Assembly (NCBI GenBank): GCA_017467225.1
Contig: JAFTSR010000405.1
Span: 1-5,190, forward strand
Length of the DNA stretch: 5,190 nt
Reading direction: 5' to 3'
From: Clostridia bacterium
Lineage (GTDB): Bacteria > Bacillota_A > Clostridia > Oscillospirales > CAG-272
How positions within the stretch are numbered: the first letter of the stretch is position 1; every line of letters starts with the position of its first letter. Both the position numbers and the translations under genes were made by a program. The notes beneath the pieces were generated by a model that had not been told where the DNA came from, did not search any database, and saw only the letters and a list, made by a program, of their open reading frames with translations. Below are positions 1 through 5,190 of this stretch, piece after piece.

Positions 1-736
1 CACGCTTGGCGTGGTCGTGTGCCTGCTTTTGCTGCGCTTGCAGGGTGATATGCGCTTGCTTCGCGCCAAGCTGCAAAACGATATTCTCTCGCTCGTACCG
101 ATGGCCGTCGTACTGGGCTACGGCGCGGCGGTGCTGATCCAAGGGCTGTATAACATCGCCGAGGAGGGCGGCTACGTCATCAACGCCGCGACGGGCGCGA
201 CCTTTTACGGCGGTTTGCTCGGCGGCACGGTCGTGTTCATTTCGCTGTACTTTGGCATAGGACATTTTCGCTATCCCGACGGCTACCACAAGGCCCACTT
301 CCGCGACGTGCTGGACATGGCCCCCGCGGCCATCACGGCGGCGCACGGCTTGGGGCGCGTGGGCTGTCTGATGGCAGGCTGCTGCCACGGCGCACCGACC
401 GACGCGTGGTATGGTATTTATATGGTGGGCGCTGGCTGCCGCGTCGTGCCCGTGCAGCTGTTTGAGGCGCTGTTTTTGTTCGCGCTGTGCGGCGCGTTGC
501 TGCTCATGATGAAAAAGGGCATCCGCCACCAGATGCCGACGTATATGCTGGTCTATGGTGCTTGGCGCTTTTTCGTCGAGTATCTGCGCGCGGACGAGCG
601 AGGCGAGACGATCGTCAGCTTTTTGTCGCCCTCGCAGTTTTTCTCGGTGCTGCTCATGCTGGGCGGTGTCGCACTGCTGTTGACCGAGCTCTATCTGGAC
701 CGCCGTGCGGCAGGGAAGGGGACGCGTGATGAATAA
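1..736 (+). CDS. Lgt-family (prolipoprotein diacylglyceryl transferase-like) membrane protein, 5' partial
   Basis: The reading frame is open from base 2, the first complete codon, to TAA at 734-736. The start lies upstream: the first in-frame GTG at 11 is already inside a hydrophobic segment that corresponds to an internal helix of Lgt. Numbering from that GTG, the signature is HGLGRVGCLMAGCCHG at 112-127. A C-terminal arm, WRFFVEYLRADERG, lies at 185-198, with VPVQLFEAL at 146-154. FYGGLLGG at 65-72 matches the conserved FyGG loop. Several hydrophobic membrane segments are evident. Known for the family: Lgt moves diacylglyceryl from phosphatidylglycerol to the lipobox cysteine of prelipoproteins in the cytoplasmic membrane. 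Odd: the Asn and Glu of the classical GRxGNFxNxE motif are both Cys here (C119, C124), so this may be an Lgt-like paralogue rather than the housekeeping enzyme. The gene overlaps the next one by 8 bases. Family assignment is strong; exact activity is uncertain. Confidence 0.87.
   Translation, partial: TLGVVVCLLLLRLQGDMRLLRAKLQNDILSLVPMAVVLGYGAAVLIQGLYNIAEEGGYVINAATGATFYGGLLGGTVVFISLYFGIGHFRYPDGYHKAHFRDVLDMAPAAITAAHGLGRVGCLMAGCCHGAPTDAWYGIYMVGAGCRVVPVQLFEALFLFALCGALLLMMKKGIRHQMPTYMLVYGAWRFFVEYLRADERGETIVSFLSPSQFFSVLLMLGGVALLLTELYLDRRAAGKGTRDE
714..721 (+). promoter_or_regulatory. Ribosome binding site of the CPBP protease gene
   Basis: The purine run GGAAGGGG lies inside the end of the preceding gene, 7 bases before the ATG at 729. 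This spacing supports ATG 729 as the start. The alternatives are an in-frame GTG at 726 (too close to the purine run) and GTG at 705 (which lies before it). Confidence 0.6.
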
Positions 737-1529
737 CGACGATCGTTCCTTCCGTTTGCCGAGCTGGGCTTCGTTCGTGGCTATCGGCGTTGCCGCGCCG
801 CTGCTTTTGTGGCTGGAATACGGTAAGCCGCTGACGGACGATCCCGTGCTGCTGCCGCTGATGCGCATGGCGCTCTCGCGCCTGCTCGCGGCGGCCGTGT
901 TCATGGTCATTTTGCTGACGCAGGGCTACCGTATTCTCCATCCGTTGCGCAAGCCGTTTGGCCGATCGCTCCTTTGGTGTCTGCCCGCCTTCGCGGTGGT
1001 TATCAACAATCTGCCCATTCTGGCGCTGATCACGGGGCAGGCCCGCATCGTGCGCGCCGCTCCCGTTTACTGGTTCTGGTTTATTCTCCAATGCTTTGCC
1101 ATCGGTCTGTTTGAGGAGATCACCTTCCGTGGTGTCGTACTGCTCCGCTTTGCCGAGTCGCGGCGCGAAACGCACAAGGGGCTTTTGATCAGCATTCTTT
1201 TGAGCTCGGCCGTCTTCGGCGCGATGCACCTGGTCAATCTGCTCTCGGGAGCGGGCCCGCTTGCCGTACTGATGCAGGTGGGATACTCCTTCTTGATCGG
1301 CGCGATGTGTGCCGTCGTCATGTTCAAAACGGCCAATCTGTGGCTGTGCGTGGCGCTTCACGCCATCTACGATTTCTGCGGCTCTCTGGTGCCGACGCTG
1401 GGCGCGGGCAAGCTGTGGGACACCCCGACCGTCGTGTTCACGGCTGTTCTGGCCGTCGCGACGACGGTTTATATGATCCTTTTGTTCGCTCGCATGAAGC
1501 CGAGTGAGACGGATCGCATCTATCTGTAA
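729..1529 (+). CDS. CPBP family intramembrane metalloprotease (CAAX protease/Abi type)
   Basis: A 266-residue, strongly hydrophobic protein with the family's three motifs in order. EExxxR is at E129-E130...R134 (FEEITFRG), FxxxH is at F163-H167 (FGAMH, followed by N170), and HxxxD is at H211-D215 (HAIYD). The Glu and His residues are the expected metal-binding and catalytic set. About seven or eight membrane segments can be seen, near 16-31, 46-64, 82-102, 113-127, 152-165, 185-217 and 234-253. The length is usual for the family. Known for the family: CPBP proteins are membrane-embedded proteases related to eukaryotic Rce1; bacterial members serve in bacteriocin maturation or self-immunity, or have unknown substrates. 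The gene starts 8 bases before the end of the Lgt-like gene, which implies translational coupling, and it ends just before an intrinsic terminator. No bacteriocin precursor or prenylated target is seen nearby, so the substrate is unknown. Confidence 0.9.
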   Translation: MNNDDRSFRLPSWASFVAIGVAAPLLLWLEYGKPLTDDPVLLPLMRMALSRLLAAAVFMVILLTQGYRILHPLRKPFGRSLLWCLPAFAVVINNLPILALITGQARIVRAAPVYWFWFILQCFAIGLFEEITFRGVVLLRFAESRRETHKGLLISILLSSAVFGAMHLVNLLSGAGPLAVLMQVGYSFLIGAMCAVVMFKTANLWLCVALHAIYDFCGSLVPTLGAGKLWDTPTVVFTAVLAVATTVYMILLFARMKPSETDRIYL

Positions 1530-1545
1530 TTTCGGTATTTTACGC

Positions 1546-1589
1546 AAAAATGACAGGGACGTTTTACCATTCGTCCTTGTCATTTTTTT
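1546..1589 (+). terminator. Rho-independent terminator of the Lgt-like/CPBP unit
   Basis: A 16-base-pair stem is formed by 1546-1561 and 1572-1587, with a single G-T wobble and a 10-base loop (1562-1571). The descending arm runs into a T tract at 1583-1589. It begins 16 bases after the CPBP stop codon. The ascending arm starts with five A residues, so the structure could also end transcription arriving on the minus strand. Confidence 0.9.
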
Positions 1590-1639
1590 GCTTTGCGAGG
1601 CAAATGTGAAGATGGTATGAACACGTCGAAAAACCTCTC

Positions 1640-1662
1640 GCCGCTTTGCACAAAAAAGCGGC
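1640..1662. other. Intergenic inverted repeat of unknown role
   Basis: GCCGCTTT at 1640-1647 is perfectly complementary to AAAGCGGC at 1655-1662, with a 7-base loop. It is followed only by a weak, interrupted T-rich stretch (1667-1670), so it is a poor terminator. It lies about 50 bases upstream of the -35 of the large gene. It could be a protein-binding site, a remnant terminator or a chance palindrome. A smaller 5-base-pair hairpin (TTTGC/GCAAA, 1592-1604) sits just after the terminator T tract. I see no open reading frame or recognisable small RNA between 1590 and 1711. Confidence 0.4.
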
Positions 1663-1711
1663 CAAATTTTGAGCATACACCACAAAAAACAAGACGGGAC
1701 ATAAAAAAATG

Positions 1712-1740
1712 TTGACATTTTGGCGTAAAAATGATATACT
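1712..1740 (+). promoter_or_regulatory. Strong sigma-70/sigma-A type promoter for the large secreted protein
   Basis: The -35 TTGACA (1712-1717) is a perfect consensus match. It is followed by a 17-base spacer and a -10 TATACT (1735-1740), one base from consensus. TG at 1732-1733 gives an extended -10. Upstream DNA from about 1681 to 1711 is rich in A tracts and could act as an UP element. Transcription would start near 1747, giving a leader of about 50 bases. The housekeeping form suggests strong expression; no operator is evident. Confidence 0.88.
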
Positions 1741-1781
1741 AAAACCAACCACCACTACATGAGCGAGTGGCGAGAATACAT

Positions 1782-1788
1782 AAGGAGG
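1782..1788 (+). promoter_or_regulatory. Strong Shine-Dalgarno of the large secreted protein
   Basis: AAGGAGG is a full-strength Shine-Dalgarno, 10 bases before the ATG at 1799. It fixes that ATG as the start over the later in-frame ATGs in the signal peptide. Confidence 0.9.
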
Positions 1789-1798
1789 CTTTTTTATC

Positions 1799-1891
1799 AT
1801 GAAAAAGTTTTTAGCGGGTTTGCTGGCTGTCATGATGATCCTGTCCGTCGTGGCTACGATGATCGTATCCGTCGGCGCAACGGCATCTGCT
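1799..1891 (+). other. Sec signal peptide of the large secreted protein
   Basis: Residues 1-31 show a KK n-region (K2, K3), a long hydrophobic core from F4 to about V25, and an AxA cleavage site ASA (29-31) before A32. There is no lipobox cysteine, so signal peptidase I processing is expected. A slightly earlier cut near residue 27 cannot be excluded. Confidence 0.88.
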
Positions 1892-4800
1892 GCATCCGAC
1901 ACTCCCAACAGCATTCTGGTATCTGACGGTACGGATGCTGCAGAAGAATTTTATAACCCCGATAAGCCCGGTTGGTCCATGACCAACAACGGCAACGGCG
2001 ACACCACCTACAAGGTGACGGAAGTCGTTACGGGTAAGGAAGTTGAAAAGGCAGTTGGTGATACCATCACCGGTCCTGCCGAGTTCCCCCTGATCGGCTA
2101 TCGTTTCCACTACTGGGCAGCTGAGACTCTTGACATCAGCGGCATGAAGTACGTGGAGTTCGATCTGTACTTGACCGATGCTGAGGCATACAAGGGCAAG
2201 ACCATGATCGTTGAGCTGTCTTCCGCCGGCATCGACGCTGAAGAGATCAGCTTCGAGGGTAACTACCCTCTGAAGGACGGCTGGAACCACATCCGTCTTG
2301 ACATTGCTACCAACTTCACCGGCAAGAACGGCAACTTCAAGAACACCGCTTGGAAGTTCATGAGACTGTTCTTCAACAGCGAAGAAAAGGTTAGCGTTGC
2401 CGAGGGCGAAGAGTTCATCATCGCAATCGACAACCTCGAGTTCAACAACGGTCTGACCAACGGTGGCGGTGAGGCTGCTCCTCACAGCGTTACCCTGTCC
2501 GACTGTAACGCAACCGTTGACGGTTGGGGCTGGTCCGGTGACACCACTTTGAAGAGCGACGACAGCGCAGAGAACACCGGTTCGATCTCCAAGATCTTCC
2601 TGCCCGGTCAGAAGATCGCGTTCGCTGCTATCAACACCTACTACGACCTTGACTCTGTTGGCGGTGACCTGCCTACCTACTATGACACCTCCGCTGCCAC
2701 CAAGTTCAAGTTCGAGTTCTACACCTCCAGCGCAGATCAGCTGATGGACATCCCCTTCGAGCTCGAGCTGACCTCCGGCGGTAACTGTGACGCCGAGGAA
2801 ATCGCATGGTCCCAGACCAAGCTGACCGACCTCATCGAGGGTGGTCTGAAGGACGGCTGGAATACCGTCGTTCTGGACATCCTGCCTAAGATGGAGCAGG
2901 ATAAGAGAGGCTACCGTCCCGATCACTGGAACTGGTTCCGTATGTTCAGCATGGAGGAATTCGGTACTATCGACGGTCTGACCGTTGCAATTGATAACGT
3001 TCGTTTTGAGGATGACAACGGTGACGTTGTTCTGTATGTTTCCGACTGCAACCCCGATATGAAGGGTTGGGGCGGTACCGTAGGTGCTCTGAACGTTCCC
3101 AAGGTTATCGGTCAGGACGAAGAGACTCTTGAAGATATCCTTGAGATGAAGGCTACCATGGGTAAGGTCTACACCTCTAACATTGCAGGTCCCGGCGGTC
3201 TGCAGATTCTGTACAAGAATCCCGATAACAACGGCCTGAACATCACCGGCATGAAGTTCATCGAGTTCGATCTGTACGTATCTGACGCCCTGGCACTGCC
3301 CGAGTCCAGAAACATCTACATCGAGCTGACCAGCGGTGGCGACACTGACAAGCAGGAGATCTCCTATCAGCTCTATACGAGCGACAATGAGTCCATGGGC
3401 CTGAAGGAAGGCTGGAATCACGTTGTGATCCCGCTGTCCCTGTTCACCGACAAGACCGGTGGCGAGTTCCAGTGGACTTACCTGAACTGCATGAGAATTT
3501 TCAACCAGAACGAGATCAAGGTTGATGGTGAGTTCACCATTGCTATTGATAACGTTTCCTTCTGGGACGGTATGGACACGCTGAACACCAGCGCTCGTGG
3601 CGACGTTCTGCAGGCAAGAGAGACCATTTCCTTCATGCCCAACACCGAGGACGAAAAGGCCTACATGTTTGGCGATTGGGTGAAGGAGAACAAGGCTGAT
3701 CAGCACCGCTTCAGCAACAATGAGGGTGTTGGTATCTACAAGTTCGACATTGAAAACTTTGAGACCGCTAAGAAGGCTATCTTCTCTGCTAAGATCGGCG
3801 GTCAGCTGCTGCTTTCCGTTTCTACCGACGGTGAGAACTGGGAAGAGGTTTACAGATTTGAGGACGAGCGCGCTGCTGCAGGCAAGCCCAACAATCTGGA
3901 AAAGGCTGTTCGTGCATTCGAACTGACCAAGTACATCGTTGACGAAGACGGCAAGCTGCTGGGCGAGTCCATCTACGTTAAGCTGGAAGACTCCTACGGT
4001 AACGTGGCAGGCGGCTGGGGTGCTCAGATCCACTTCGACGCTCCCGTAACCCTGGACGTCGTTTACGACATCCCCGAGTTCGAGACCACCGACAACTACT
4101 CCTTCACCATCGGTACCGGTGCTGAAGAGAATTACATGATCGAGGCCGGTAGCATCAACCCTGAAAAGACGGTTCGTTTCGCAGATGCTAACAACCAGAT
4201 CGTTTACAAGTTCGATCTTGACAGAACCGCTAACTTTGAGAGCCTGTCCTTCGCGGCAGCTATTCAGGGTCAGTACGTCCTGTCTGCTTCCACCGATGGC
4301 CAGAACTGGAAGGAATTCCTGCGTTGGGACGGTGAAGAGGGCGGTGCAAACGGTCCTACCACCGCAACCTACAAGGTACTTGACCTGTCCTCCGCCATCG
4401 AGCTGGTTGGCACGATCGAGACCGTTTACATCAGAATGACCGACGCTGATACCTCCAATGGTCACGGCGGCGCATTCGTCAACACTCACCCCGTAACGCT
4501 GAGCGCAGGCTACTTCAACGCTGACGCTGTAAAGCACGACAAGACTGCCTTTACGATTCTCTCTGAGGGTGAAAAGACTTACCTGCACGAGCAGAAGGCT
4601 AACGACCTTGCTGACAGCCGTTTTGCTGACGCAAACGCTTACTGGACCTACAAGTACGAGCTGTCCGAAGATCTTGAGGGTGTCAGATCCATCACCTGGA
4701 CTGCTACCATCAATGCACAGTATCACATTCAGGCTTCCGTCGACGGTACTAACTGGATCGATCTCGGTAAGAGCACTGAGACTGCTGACAAGCAGCTTCG

Positions 4801-5190
4801 CAGCTTCGACGCTTCCGCTCTGATCACCGACGCTCTTGAGGCAGGTACGCTGTACATCAAGATCGGTGACGCCGACACCTCTAACGGTAACGGCGGCCGC
4901 GTTTGGGTTGATACTCCCATTACGCTGGATATCGCTTACATTCCTCTGACCGACGCCCAGAAGGACGCTCTGGAAATGATGGAAGACGCTTACAGAAAGC
5001 CTCTGGATGGCTGTAACGCTCTGTGGTCCGCTAAAGAATATACGGTTGACTTCGAGAACGCAACGGCCGGCTCCGGCTGCTTGAGCGTAGACCTGAAGAA
5101 CGGTATCATTTCTCAGAAGAATTTTGATTCTGACGTCAATGCCGAGGGTATGGATACGCTGGAATTCGAGCTGTATCTGAACGACCTGGC
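1799..5190 (+). CDS. Large secreted multi-repeat beta-sandwich protein, CBM-like modules, 3' partial
   Basis: The frame stays open from ATG 1799 to the window edge: 1130 complete codons and no stop. I do not recognise a named gene. A Sec signal peptide (about residues 1-31) is followed by modules in the order A1 (39-218), A2 (231-409), A3 (410-590), B1 (598-760), B2 (761-914), B3 (915-1050), a short charged linker (1051-1067) and the start of A4 (from 1068). A modules share GMKxxEFDLYxxDA, LKDGWN and AIDNVxF motifs, as in jelly-roll carbohydrate-binding or galactose-binding-like domains. B modules share SxDGxxW, as in discoidin/F5-8C-like domains, and a glycine-rich loop before a PVTLxxxY strand. 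The protein is acidic, with many Asp, Glu, Asn, Gly and aromatic residues. No catalytic domain, lipobox, LPXTG, SLH or dockerin is visible, but the C-terminus is missing. A near-consensus promoter, full Shine-Dalgarno and biased codons (GCT, GGT, GTT, CGT, AAC, CTG) suggest high expression. Glycan or surface-ligand binding is an inference; a catalytic domain, adhesin or structural surface role remains possible. Confidence 0.9.
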   Translation, partial: MKKFLAGLLAVMMILSVVATMIVSVGATASAASDTPNSILVSDGTDAAEEFYNPDKPGWSMTNNGNGDTTYKVTEVVTGKEVEKAVGDTITGPAEFPLIGYRFHYWAAETLDISGMKYVEFDLYLTDAEAYKGKTMIVELSSAGIDAEEISFEGNYPLKDGWNHIRLDIATNFTGKNGNFKNTAWKFMRLFFNSEEKVSVAEGEEFIIAIDNLEFNNGLTNGGGEAAPHSVTLSDCNATVDGWGWSGDTTLKSDDSAENTGSISKIFLPGQKIAFAAINTYYDLDSVGGDLPTYYDTSAATKFKFEFYTSSADQLMDIPFELELTSGGNCDAEEIAWSQTKLTDLIEGGLKDGWNTVVLDILPKMEQDKRGYRPDHWNWFRMFSMEEFGTIDGLTVAIDNVRFEDDNGDVVLYVSDCNPDMKGWGGTVGALNVPKVIGQDEETLEDILEMKATMGKVYTSNIAGPGGLQILYKNPDNNGLNITGMKFIEFDLYVSDALALPESRNIYIELTSGGDTDKQEISYQLYTSDNESMGLKEGWNHVVIPLSLFTDKTGGEFQWTYLNCMRIFNQNEIKVDGEFTIAIDNVSFWDGMDTLNTSARGDVLQARETISFMPNTEDEKAYMFGDWVKENKADQHRFSNNEGVGIYKFDIENFETAKKAIFSAKIGGQLLLSVSTDGENWEEVYRFEDERAAAGKPNNLEKAVRAFELTKYIVDEDGKLLGESIYVKLEDSYGNVAGGWGAQIHFDAPVTLDVVYDIPEFETTDNYSFTIGTGAEENYMIEAGSINPEKTVRFADANNQIVYKFDLDRTANFESLSFAAAIQGQYVLSASTDGQNWKEFLRWDGEEGGANGPTTATYKVLDLSSAIELVGTIETVYIRMTDADTSNGHGGAFVNTHPVTLSAGYFNADAVKHDKTAFTILSEGEKTYLHEQKANDLADSRFADANAYWTYKYELSEDLEGVRSITWTATINAQYHIQASVDGTNWIDLGKSTETADKQLRSFDASALITDALEAGTLYIKIGDADTSNGNGGRVWVDTPITLDIAYIPLTDAQKDALEMMEDAYRKPLDGCNALWSAKEYTVDFENATAGSGCLSVDLKNGIISQKNFDSDVNAEGMDTLEFELYLNDL
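1913..2452 (+). repeat. Protein repeat A1 (CBM/galactose-binding-like module)
   Basis: Residues 39-218. It opens with ILVSDG, then has GMKYVEFDLYLTDA at 115-128, LKDGWNHIRLDI from 158 and FIIAIDNLEF at 206-215. It has no cysteine, unlike A2-A4. It is followed by a Gly/Thr/Pro-type linker (219-230). Fold assignment rests on motif style only. Confidence 0.72.
2489..3025 (+). repeat. Protein repeat A2 (CBM/galactose-binding-like module)
   Basis: Residues 231-409. It opens with VTLSDCN and a Trp-rich turn (DGWGW), has LKDGWNTVVLDI from 350 and ends with VAIDNVRF at 396-403. It has two cysteines, C236 and C330. The middle strand motif is FKFEFYTSSA in place of the FDLY form. The spacing from A1 (D211 to D399) is 188 residues. 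Confidence 0.75.
3026..3568 (+). repeat. Protein repeat A3 (CBM/galactose-binding-like module)
   Basis: Residues 410-590. It opens with VLYVSDCN and GWGG, has GMKFIEFDLYVSDA from 484, LKEGWNHVVIPL from 535 and FTIAIDNVSFWDG at the end (D584, N585). Its cysteines are C417 and C564. The spacing from A2 (D399 to D584) is 185 residues. It is followed by a short linker (591-597) into the B modules. Confidence 0.75.
3590..4078 (+). repeat. Protein repeat B1 (SxDGxxW beta module)
   Basis: Residues 598-760. It contains IYKFDIENF, the STDGENW signature at 675-681, and the ending IYVKLEDSYG...GGWGAQIHF followed by PVTLDVVY. It is the most divergent B copy: the acidic loop reads EDSYGNVAGG instead of DADTSNGxGG. 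It has no cysteines. Confidence 0.72.
4079..4540 (+). repeat. Protein repeat B2 (SxDGxxW beta module)
   Basis: Residues 761-914. It contains IVYKFDLDRTANF, STDGQNW at 831-837, VYIRMTDADTSNGHGG ending at 891, and PVTLSAGYF. The spacing of the SxDGxxW motif from B1 is 156 residues. It has no cysteines. The Asp/Asn/Gly loop could bind calcium or ligand (inference). Confidence 0.75.
4541..4948 (+). repeat. Protein repeat B3 (SxDGxxW beta module)
   Basis: Residues 915-1050. It contains WTYKYELSEDLEG, SVDGTNW at 980-986, LYIKIGDADTSNGNGG ending at 1033, and PITLDIAYI. It is closest to B2, sharing the DADTSNG loop and the flanking strands. The spacing from B2 is 149 residues. It is followed by a short Ala/Glu/Asp/Lys-rich, probably helical linker (1051-1067). 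Confidence 0.75.
5000..5190 (+). repeat. Protein repeat A4, truncated by the window edge
   Basis: From residue 1068 on. LDGCN near 1069-1073 matches the SDCN opening of A2 and A3, and GMDTLEFELYLNDL from 1117 matches the GMKxxEFDLYxxDA strand motif of A1 and A3. Its cysteines are C1072 and C1094. This shows that the protein returns to the A type after the three B modules. The rest lies outside the window. Confidence 0.65.

Noticed and set aside
11..13. GTG at 11 as the true start of the Lgt-like gene
   Set aside because: The frame is open to the window edge. No Shine-Dalgarno can be judged in the ten bases available, and the aligned family has another N-terminal helix before this point.
654..1748. 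A 364-codon minus-strand frame over the CPBP gene and the intergenic region
   Set aside because: It is highly charged, low in structure and runs through the terminator and promoter. It lies opposite a gene with clear family motifs, so it is a GC-rich shadow.
1564..1914. A 116-codon minus-strand frame across the intergenic region
   Set aside because: It covers the terminator, the promoter and the signal peptide region of the sense gene, and has no RBS or family resemblance.
1759..1926. A possible upstream ORF beginning at ATG 1759 in the leader of the large gene
   Set aside because: It has no Shine-Dalgarno, and its frame runs out of phase through the true RBS and the signal peptide codons. 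The encoded peptide is Arg-rich and resembles nothing known to me.
1811..4726. A 971-codon antisense open reading frame within the large secreted gene
   Set aside because: It is in exact codon register with the sense gene and ends at the sense TTA codon. It is open only because the sense gene avoids TTA, CTA and TCA. Its product has no recognisable domain and it lacks a credible start signal.
1913..5190. The repeats as a CRISPR array or recent DNA-level tandem duplication
   Set aside because: The similarity is at protein level with only short shared DNA patches. Unit lengths of about 450-560 bases within one open frame do not fit a CRISPR array or simple DNA repeats.

Overview
The window looks like chromosomal DNA from a Gram-positive bacterium. 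The three ribosome binding sites and start contexts, one of them a full AAGGAGG, the near-consensus housekeeping promoter and the style of the secreted protein suggest an uncultured gut- or rumen-type member of Clostridia (Oscillospiraceae-like). This placement is an inference from style and is not certain. There are three protein genes, all on the + strand, and two of them are cut by the window edges.

Left part (1-1529): a two-gene unit for integral membrane proteins. The first gene, missing its 5' end, is a prolipoprotein diacylglyceryl transferase (Lgt)-family protein of the Cys-rich 'GRxGC..AGCC' type. The second is a complete CPBP-family (CAAX protease / bacteriocin-processing) intramembrane metalloprotease. 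They overlap by 8 bases and are probably translationally coupled. A strong intrinsic terminator (1546-1589) follows.

Middle (1530-1798): a 269-base intergenic region. It holds that terminator, a second hairpin of unknown role (1640-1662), A-rich DNA, a textbook promoter (TTGACA, 17-base spacer, TATACT with an extended -10 TG) and a strong Shine-Dalgarno.

Right part (1799-5190, open at the end): one very large gene, with 1130 codons visible and no stop. It encodes an exported protein with a Sec signal peptide followed by a mosaic of two kinds of beta-rich repeat. Three A modules of about 180 residues (galactose-binding/jelly-roll, carbohydrate-binding-module-like) are followed by three B modules of about 150 residues (with SxDGxxW and DADTSNGxGG signatures), and then a fourth A module begins at the edge. 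No catalytic domain, lipobox or cell-wall anchor is visible in this part. The strong promoter, strong RBS and highly selective codon use point to an abundant surface or secreted protein. Its function is unknown; binding of glycans or another surface ligand is the most reasonable guess.

The two halves appear to be separate transcription units. I see no direct functional link between the membrane enzymes and the large secreted protein, which lacks a lipobox and so is not an obvious Lgt substrate.
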